Positions 5,327 through 9,688 of a DNA stretch of 9,688 bases are shown in pieces. Location of the stretch: NCBI GenBank assembly GCA_023389175.1, contig JAEWEW010000102.1, positions 1 to 9,688 of the forward strand, written 5' to 3'. The stretch is from Pseudomonadota bacterium. GTDB taxonomy: Bacteria; Pseudomonadota; Gammaproteobacteria; Burkholderiales; Burkholderiaceae_E. The translations under genes and the position numbers were made by a program. The notes below the pieces were generated by a model. That model was not told the DNA's origin. It saw only the letters and a program-made list of their open reading frames with translations, and did not search any database. Position 1 is the first letter of the stretch. Every line of letters starts with the position of its first letter.

Positions 5327-6472
5327 ATGTCCGCGATACAGCTCGAGCACGTCAGCCGCCAGTGGGGCGACCGCTACGCGGTGCGCGACATCAGCTTCGC
5401 TGCCGCGCCGGGCAGCTTCGTCGTGCTGCTCGGCCCATCCGGTTGCGGCAAGTCCACCACGCTGCGCCTCATCGCGGGGCTCGACCGCCCGCAGGCCGGC
5501 CGCATCCTGATCGGCGGCACCGACGTGACCGGGCTGCCACCGGCGAAGCGACGGATCGCGATGGTGTTCCAGTCCTACGCGCTCTTTCCGCACCTCGACG
5601 TCGCGGAGAACATCCTCTTCGGCGTCAAGGTGCGCGGCGAGCCGAAGGAGCAGCACGGGCCGCGGCTCGCCCGGGTCGCCGAGCTGCTCGGCCTGACCGG
5701 CTTGCTGGATCGCAAGCCCGGCCAGCTTTCCGGCGGGCAGCAGCAGCGGGTTGCGCTCGGGCGCGCGATCATCGCCGAGCATCCGGTCTGCCTGATGGAC
5801 GAGCCGCTGTCCAACCTGGATGCGCAACTGCGCCAGGAGATGCGGCGCGAGATCCGCGCGCTGCAGCGCAAGCTCGGTGTCACGATGATCTACGTGACGC
5901 ACGACCAGACCGAGGCGATGAGCATGGCCGACCAGGTCATCCTGATGCGGGAAGGGCACATCGAGCAGGATGCGCCTCCGGACGTGCTCTACGCGGCGCC
6001 GCGTACCGCCTTCGCCGCTCGCTTCATCGGGACGCCGCCGATGAACCTGCTGCGGCTGGCGGCCGGCACGGCCGGCGCGACGATCGAAGGATGCGCTGCC
6101 GACGGCGAGGCGGCGATCGTCGCGCGGCCGCCGCAAGGCGAGGGCGTCCGGCCGGGCCATTCGCTGGGCATCCGGCCCGAGCACATCCGGCTTGCCGGCC
6201 TGGCCGGCGGCACGGCCGCGATCGATTCGGCGACGAGCGTGTGCGTGCCGGCCGAGGTCGAGACCTGCGAGTACTTCGGCTCGGACACCATTCTCGGCTG
6301 CCGGGTCGGTGGCCAGCATGTCGCGGTGAGGTCACCGGGCAGGCAGCTCATGGACCCGGGGACGCGGGTCGTGCTCGCCTGGGAACGGTCGGCGCAGCAC
6401 TTCTTCGATGCCGACGGGATCGCGGGGGAGCGAAAACCCGGGCTTGCGTCGCCGACGCTGTCGGTCCTGTAA
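5327..6472 (+). CDS. ABC importer ATP-binding protein, UgpC/MalK type
   Basis: The ATPase subunit (381 residues) of a CUT1-type importer, which sits on the cytoplasmic face and powers the two permeases encoded downstream. All nucleotide-binding motifs are intact: Walker A GPSGCGKST (36-44), Q-loop Q82 in MVFQSYALFPH, signature LSGGQ (134-138), Walker B with catalytic E159 in CLMDEP, D-loop SNLD (162-165) and switch H192 in YVTHDQTEA. The segment from about 240 onward, with GIRPEHIRLA and a final beta-rich part, is the TOBE/regulatory domain typical of MalK/UgpC. I chose the ATG at 5327 because MSAIQLEHVS aligns with the usual start of the family. The nearest purine-rich stretch is unusually distant (16 nt). 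The gene opens the operon, 98 bp before the binding-protein gene. The partner substrate is not evident; glycerol-3-phosphate-like or sugar ligands are typical. Confidence 0.93.
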   Translation: MSAIQLEHVSRQWGDRYAVRDISFAAAPGSFVVLLGPSGCGKSTTLRLIAGLDRPQAGRILIGGTDVTGLPPAKRRIAMVFQSYALFPHLDVAENILFGVKVRGEPKEQHGPRLARVAELLGLTGLLDRKPGQLSGGQQQRVALGRAIIAEHPVCLMDEPLSNLDAQLRQEMRREIRALQRKLGVTMIYVTHDQTEAMSMADQVILMREGHIEQDAPPDVLYAAPRTAFAARFIGTPPMNLLRLAAGTAGATIEGCAADGEAAIVARPPQGEGVRPGHSLGIRPEHIRLAGLAGGTAAIDSATSVCVPAEVETCEYFGSDTILGCRVGGQHVAVRSPGRQLMDPGTRVVLAWERSAQHFFDADGIAGERKPGLASPTLSVL

Positions 6473-6509
6473 TCGTCCTGCCGCACGGTTGCCGTCCAAT
6501 CGTCGCGGT

Positions 6510-6540
6510 CGGCGGCTCGCGGGGGCGGTGCCAGCCGCCG
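6510..6540 (+). other. Intercistronic stem-loop before the binding-protein gene
   Basis: CGGCGGCT (6510-6517) pairs perfectly with AGCCGCCG (6533-6540). One mismatch and two further G-C pairs extend the stem inward. No T-run follows, so this is not a classical terminator. It ends 30 nt upstream of the binding-protein ATG and could protect the downstream mRNA from 3'-5' or 5'-end decay, raising binding-protein levels over the ATPase. Function is inferred. Confidence 0.4.
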
Positions 6541-6570
6541 GATCCATGCAAACATCAAGGGAGAGTCCAG

Positions 6571-7968
6571 ATGAAGTCGACGCAGGACAGGGACATGTGG
6601 GCCGCGGCTGTTGCGGCGCAGGCGTGGCCGGCGGCAGCGCACGACCGGCACGGCGGTTCGCATGGCCGGCACAGCGGCTCGCGTCGCACGGTGCTCAAGA
6701 CGCTCGGCGGTGCGGCGCTCGCCACGCCGATGATCGGGGCCAGGGCGCAGACGGCGGTCGAGCTCGACTTCTACTATCCGGTCGCGGTGGGCGGCGCGGT
6801 CACCAAGACCATCGATCAGCTCGCCAGCGACTTCGAGAAGGATCATCCTGGCATCCGGGTGAAGCCGATCTACTCCGGCACCTACCAGGAGAGCATCGTC
6901 AAGGCAATGACCGCAGCCAAGAGCGGCAAGCCGCCGCACATCGCGGTGCTGCTCTCCACCGACATGTTCTCGCTGATCGACGAGGATGCCATCGTCCCGA
7001 TCGATTCGCTCGCCGGGTCGGCCGAGGACCGCAAGTGGCTGGACGGCTTCTACCAGGCCTTCATGATGAACAGCCGCACGGGCGGGCACGTCTGGGGCGT
7101 GCCGTTCCAGCGCTCCACCATCGTGCTCTACTGGAACAAGAACCTCTTCAAGGAGGCGGGCCTGGACCCGGAAAAGGGTCCCCAGACCTGGACGGAGATG
7201 GTGGAGTTCGCCCGCAAGCTCACCAGGACCGACGCGAGCGGCAACGTTTCCCGGTGGGGCGTGACGATTCCGTCGAGCGGCTTCCCGTATTGGCTGTTCC
7301 AGGGCCTCACCACCCCGAACGACGTCATCCTGATGAACGAGGCGGGCAACGAGACCTACTTCGACAAGCCGGGGGCGGTGGAGGCGCTGCAGTACTGGGT
7401 GGACCTGTCCGCCAAGCACAAGGTCATGCCGGGCGGCGTTATCGAGTGGGGCACGACGCCGAAGGACTTCCTCGAGCAGAAGTCGGCGATGATCTGGACC
7501 ACCACCGGCAATCTCACCAACATCCGGAACAACGCGAGCTTCCCGTTCGGGGTGGCGATGCTGCCGGCGAGCATGCGGCGCGGCAGCCCCACCGGCGGCG
7601 GCAACTTCTATGTCTTCAAGCAGACGTCGCAGGCGGAGCAGAAGGCCTCGGTCGCGTTCATGAAGTGGATGACCAGCCCCGAGCGGGCGGCCCAGTGGAG
7701 CATCGCCACCGGCTATGTGGCCGTCCGGCCGGACGCCTGGGAGACCGAGGCGATGAAGAAGTACGTCGCCGAGGTTCCGGCGGCGCTGGTCGCGCGCGAC
7801 CAGCTGGAGTTCTCGGTGGCCGAGCTCTCCACCCATGAGAACCAGCGGGTCACCAAGGCGCTCAACGACGCGCTGCAGGCGGCGCTCACCGGCGCGAAGC
7901 AGCCGGGTCCGGCGCTGGCCGAGGCGCAGCGGGAAGCGACGCGGATCCTGCGCCGCTATCGCAGCTGA
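6571..7968 (+). CDS. ABC importer extracytoplasmic binding protein, UgpB-like, with Tat-type signal
   Basis: The periplasmic ligand receptor (465 residues) of the importer encoded here. The mature part resembles UgpB/CUT1 binding proteins: IRVKPIYSGTYQESIVKAM, GKPPHIAVL, VWGVPFQRSTIVLYWNKNLFKEAGLDP, a central TWTEMVEFARKLT, GGGNFYVFK, and SPERAAQWSIATGYVAVRPDAWE near the C-terminus. Export appears to use the Tat pathway: S37-R-R-T-V-L-K43 precedes a hydrophobic stretch ending in GARAQT, with likely cleavage near residue 59. Before the twin arginines is an unusual 36-residue n-region carrying a seven-residue tandem repeat, HDRHGGS/HGRHSGS (24-37). AAGGGAGA (6557-6564), 6 nt before the ATG, supports the start; M9 is an alternative. 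The permease gene follows after 31 bp. The substrate is unknown; glycerol-3-phosphate, glycerophosphodiesters or oligosaccharides are possibilities from the family. Confidence 0.92.
   Translation: MKSTQDRDMWAAAVAAQAWPAAAHDRHGGSHGRHSGSRRTVLKTLGGAALATPMIGARAQTAVELDFYYPVAVGGAVTKTIDQLASDFEKDHPGIRVKPIYSGTYQESIVKAMTAAKSGKPPHIAVLLSTDMFSLIDEDAIVPIDSLAGSAEDRKWLDGFYQAFMMNSRTGGHVWGVPFQRSTIVLYWNKNLFKEAGLDPEKGPQTWTEMVEFARKLTRTDASGNVSRWGVTIPSSGFPYWLFQGLTTPNDVILMNEAGNETYFDKPGAVEALQYWVDLSAKHKVMPGGVIEWGTTPKDFLEQKSAMIWTTTGNLTNIRNNASFPFGVAMLPASMRRGSPTGGGNFYVFKQTSQAEQKASVAFMKWMTSPERAAQWSIATGYVAVRPDAWETEAMKKYVAEVPAALVARDQLEFSVAELSTHENQRVTKALNDALQAALTGAKQPGPALAEAQREATRILRRYRS
6640..6681 (+). repeat. Two-copy 21-nt in-frame tandem repeat (His-rich)
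   Basis: Copy 1 is 6640-6660 and encodes HDRHGGS. Copy 2 is 6661-6681 and encodes HGRHSGS. The copies differ at a few bases (for example CAC/CAT, GAC/GGC, GGC/AGC and GGT/GGC), so the duplication is not recent or has been edited by drift. It falls inside the n-region of the Tat signal of the binding protein. Confidence 0.75.
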
Positions 7969-7989
7969 CTGCCGATGCGCCTCTCGACC

Positions 7990-7995
7990 GGAGGG
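7990..7995 (+). promoter_or_regulatory. Shine-Dalgarno sequence deciding the GTG start of permease 1
   Basis: GGAGGG lies 4 nt before GTG at 8000. The frame stays open upstream to 7835, but that part overlaps the binding-protein gene and encodes an Arg/Ser-rich shadow sequence. The nearby ATG at 7975 is in another frame. Confidence 0.7.
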
Positions 7996-7999
7996 CCTG

Positions 8000-8884
8000 G
8001 TGGCGCGAAGTAGGGCGGGCACCACGGCGGTGACCGCCTGGCTGCTGCTGCTTCCGGCGATGGTGCTGCTGGTCGCGTTCACCCACTTCCCGGCGATCGC
8101 CACCGCCTGGCACAGCTTCTTCGCCACCCCGCGCGGTGGCAAGCCGCCGCCCTTCGTCGGGCTCGAGAACTACGAGCTGATGGTGGACGACCCGGTTTTC
8201 TGGGAGTCGCTGGTCAACAACCTCTGGTTTGCCGTCGGGACGATTCCGCTGTCGATCGCGATCGCGATCGTCATGGCGCTCTGGGTCAACGGCCGCATTG
8301 CGGGCCGCGGCTTCCTGCGGCTCGCCTATTTCACGCCGACGGTGCTGCCGATGATCGCGGTGGCCAACATCTGGCTCTTCTTCTACACACCGCAGTACGG
8401 CCTGCTCGACCAGCTGACCGGTCTCTTCGGTTTCTCCGGACGCAACTGGCTCGGCAATCCGGACACGGTGCTGGGCGCGCTCATCGTGGTCGCGATCTGG
8501 AAGGAGGCCGGATTCTTCATGATCTTCTACCTGGCCGCACTGCAGCAGGTATCGCCCTCGCTCGGCGAGGCGGCGGCGCTCGAAGGTGCGACGCGCTGGC
8601 AGTACTTCTGGCGCGTGCTGTTTCCGCTGCTGATGCCGACGACGCTGTTCGTGCTTGTGAATGCCCTGATCAACGCCTTCCGGCTGGTGGACCACATCAT
8701 CGTGATGACCCGCGGCGGTCCGAACAATGCCAGCTCGCTGCTGCTCTTCTACATCTACCAGGTCGGTTTCAGCTTCTGGGATTCCGCCTACGCGGCGGCG
8801 ATCACGGTGGTGCTGCTCGCGATCCTCGGCGCGACCGCATTCCTCAAGTTCGGCTACCTCGACCGCCGGACGCACTACCAATGA
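8000..8884 (+). CDS. ABC importer permease 1, UgpA/MalF type
   Basis: An inner-membrane permease of 294 residues, starting at GTG, that forms half of the importer channel with the product of the next gene. Six hydrophobic segments are visible at about 12-30, 72-96, 107-130, 155-180, 206-228 and 262-284. The cytoplasmic EAA loop that contacts the ATPase is clear: GEAAALEGATRWQYFWRVLF followed by PLLMP (residues 189-213). The phrases RLAYFTPTVLPMIAVANIW and VDHIIVMTRGGPNNASSLLLFYIYQ are typical of the UgpA-like sugar/glycerol-3-phosphate branch. The length fits UgpA (about 295). The stop codon overlaps the start of permease 2 in an ATGA junction, which implies translational coupling and equal amounts of the two permeases. 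Confidence 0.93.
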   Translation: MARSRAGTTAVTAWLLLLPAMVLLVAFTHFPAIATAWHSFFATPRGGKPPPFVGLENYELMVDDPVFWESLVNNLWFAVGTIPLSIAIAIVMALWVNGRIAGRGFLRLAYFTPTVLPMIAVANIWLFFYTPQYGLLDQLTGLFGFSGRNWLGNPDTVLGALIVVAIWKEAGFFMIFYLAALQQVSPSLGEAAALEGATRWQYFWRVLFPLLMPTTLFVLVNALINAFRLVDHIIVMTRGGPNNASSLLLFYIYQVGFSFWDSAYAAAITVVLLAILGATAFLKFGYLDRRTHYQ

Positions 8885-9688
8885 CCAGCCAGCCCTTGGC
8901 CACGGCCGAAGCGACGCAGGCCGCGGCCGACGAGCGCGAGCGGCCCGGCGCCCGCGTCGCGCCGACCGACACGCCCGCGTTGCTCGGCCACTGGCTGGAG
9001 ACGGTCGGGGCCTGGCTTCTCGGCCTGCTCTGGCTGCTGCCGCTTGCCTATGCGGTCTGGACCGCCTTCCATCCGCCCGCCTTCGCGACGCGCTTCGAGC
9101 TGGGCGCGCCGCTCACGCTGGAGAACTTCGTCGCCGCCTGGAATGCCGCACCGTTCGCGCGTTACTTCGTGAACACCGTGCTGCTGGTGGCGATGGTGCT
9201 CGCCGCGCAGCTGGTGCTCTGCACCCTCGCGGCCTATGCCTTCGCCAGGTTCGAGTTCCGCGGGAGGGACTTCATGTTCTTCCTGGTGCTGCTCCAGCTC
9301 ATGGTGATGCCGGACGTGCTGATCGTGGAGAACTATCGCACGATGAACCTCCTCGGCCTGCGCGACACGCTGCTCGCGATCGGCCTGCCGTACTTCGCCT
9401 CGGCCTTTGGCATCTTCCTGCTGCGCCAGACATTCAAGACCGTGCCGCGCGAGCTCGACGAGGCGGCGCGGGTGGAGGGGGCGAGTCCGCTGCAGGTTCT
9501 GCTCAAGGTCTACGTGCCGCTCGCGCGACCGGTCTATCTCGCGTATGCGCTGGTGTCGGTGAGCTTTCACTGGAACAACTTTCTGTGGCCACTCATCATC
9601 ACCAACAGCGTGGAGTCACGCCCGCTCACCGTAGGTTTGCAGGTGTTCTCCAGCGTGGAGCAGGGCGTGGACTGGTCCACCATCACAG
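8881..9688 (+). CDS. ABC importer permease 2, UgpE/MalG type (3' end outside window)
   Basis: The second inner-membrane permease of the importer, with 269 codons visible and no stop before the window edge. Its ATG overlaps the TGA of permease 1 by 4 nt. Hydrophobic segments lie at about 42-62, 97-120, 131-150, 166-186 and 215-238; the last membrane segment should follow outside. The EAA loop is DEAARVEGASPLQVLLKVYV followed by PLARP (193-216). FHWNNFLWPLIITNSVESRPLTVGLQVF is the typical UgpE/MalG C-terminal stretch. Compared with the usual UgpE (about 280 residues, first membrane helix near the start), this protein has roughly 40 extra hydrophilic N-terminal residues rich in Ala, Glu, Arg and Pro. 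The start is fixed by the ATGA overlap. Only the far C-terminus is missing. Confidence 0.92.
   Translation, partial: MTSQPLATAEATQAAADERERPGARVAPTDTPALLGHWLETVGAWLLGLLWLLPLAYAVWTAFHPPAFATRFELGAPLTLENFVAAWNAAPFARYFVNTVLLVAMVLAAQLVLCTLAAYAFARFEFRGRDFMFFLVLLQLMVMPDVLIVENYRTMNLLGLRDTLLAIGLPYFASAFGIFLLRQTFKTVPRELDEAARVEGASPLQVLLKVYVPLARPVYLAYALVSVSFHWNNFLWPLIITNSVESRPLTVGLQVFSSVEQGVDWSTIT

Noticed and set aside
4247..6319. Very long minus-strand open frame (690 codons) across the Bug gene and the ABC ATPase gene
   Set aside because: It is antisense to the ATPase and out of frame with the Bug gene, has a low-complexity Arg/Ala/Gly/Asp composition and no domain. Long shadow frames are expected at this GC content.
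5362..6570. In-frame upstream extension that would make an 868-residue binding protein
   Set aside because: The extension runs through the ATPase gene in another frame, gives Arg/Ala-rich nonsense, and the ATG at 6571 has its own good Shine-Dalgarno sequence. No fusion is supported.
5989..8142. 717-codon minus-strand open frame opposite the binding-protein gene
   Set aside because: Composition is typical of an antisense shadow (Arg, His, Gly, Leu, Asp rich) with no recognisable motif or ribosome-binding site.
7886..9570. Two long minus-strand frames opposite the permeases (331 and 231 codons)
   Set aside because: Both are very rich in Arg, Glu, His and Gln, as expected from the complement of hydrophobic permease codons. 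There is no sign of a real gene.
1..9688. Mobile elements, CRISPR arrays, tRNA or rRNA genes, defence or phage systems
   Set aside because: I looked on both strands for transposase-like proteins, regularly spaced repeats, terminal inverted repeats and tRNA-like cloverleaf sequences and found none. The window reads as ordinary metabolism and transport.

Overview
The window is high-GC DNA (about two thirds G+C by eye) from a proteobacterium. A Bug-family periplasmic receptor, a UgpBAEC-like ABC importer, a tartrate-dehydrogenase-like enzyme and a GhrA-type reductase point to a betaproteobacterium, most likely Burkholderiales. That placement is inference from gene content; there is no rRNA or other taxonomic marker. 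The window looks chromosomal and metabolic. I see no transposase, integrase, CRISPR array, tRNA, rRNA or phage gene.

Layout, left to right. (1) Positions 1-529, minus strand: the N-terminal part of a response regulator with an intact receiver domain and a proline-rich tail, cut by the window edge. A good sigma70-like promoter lies just upstream. (2) 740-1705, minus: a GhrA-type glyoxylate/hydroxypyruvate reductase. (3) 1830-3053, plus: an FAD-dependent aromatic hydroxylase resembling 3-hydroxybenzoate 6-hydroxylase, divergent from ghrA. (4) 5205-3114, minus: a two-gene unit of a Bug solute receptor followed, with a 1-nt gap, by a tartrate/D-malate dehydrogenase of the isopropylmalate dehydrogenase family. 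It converges on the hydroxylase gene. (5) 5327-9688, plus: a CUT1-type ABC importer operon in the order ATPase, Tat-exported binding protein, permease 1, permease 2. The last gene runs off the right edge. This operon is divergent from the Bug gene.

How the genes may work together. The tartrate dehydrogenase family can turn tartrate into oxaloglycolate/hydroxypyruvate, and a GhrA-type enzyme reduces hydroxypyruvate to D-glycerate. Bug, TtuC-like and GhrA together could therefore form a small hydroxy-dicarboxylate uptake and breakdown module. The aromatic hydroxylase would make gentisate from 3-hydroxybenzoate, but no ring-cleavage gene is in view. The ABC importer most resembles glycerol-3-phosphate/oligosaccharide systems; its ligand cannot be read from the sequence.

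No clearly new multi-gene system is visible. The items most worth checking are small: a seven-codon His-rich tandem duplication just before the Tat motif of the binding protein; perfect or near-perfect palindromes in both divergent intergenic regions; a direct repeat of which one copy sits inside the response-regulator promoter; an intercistronic hairpin before the binding-protein gene; and the long Pro-rich tail of the response regulator.
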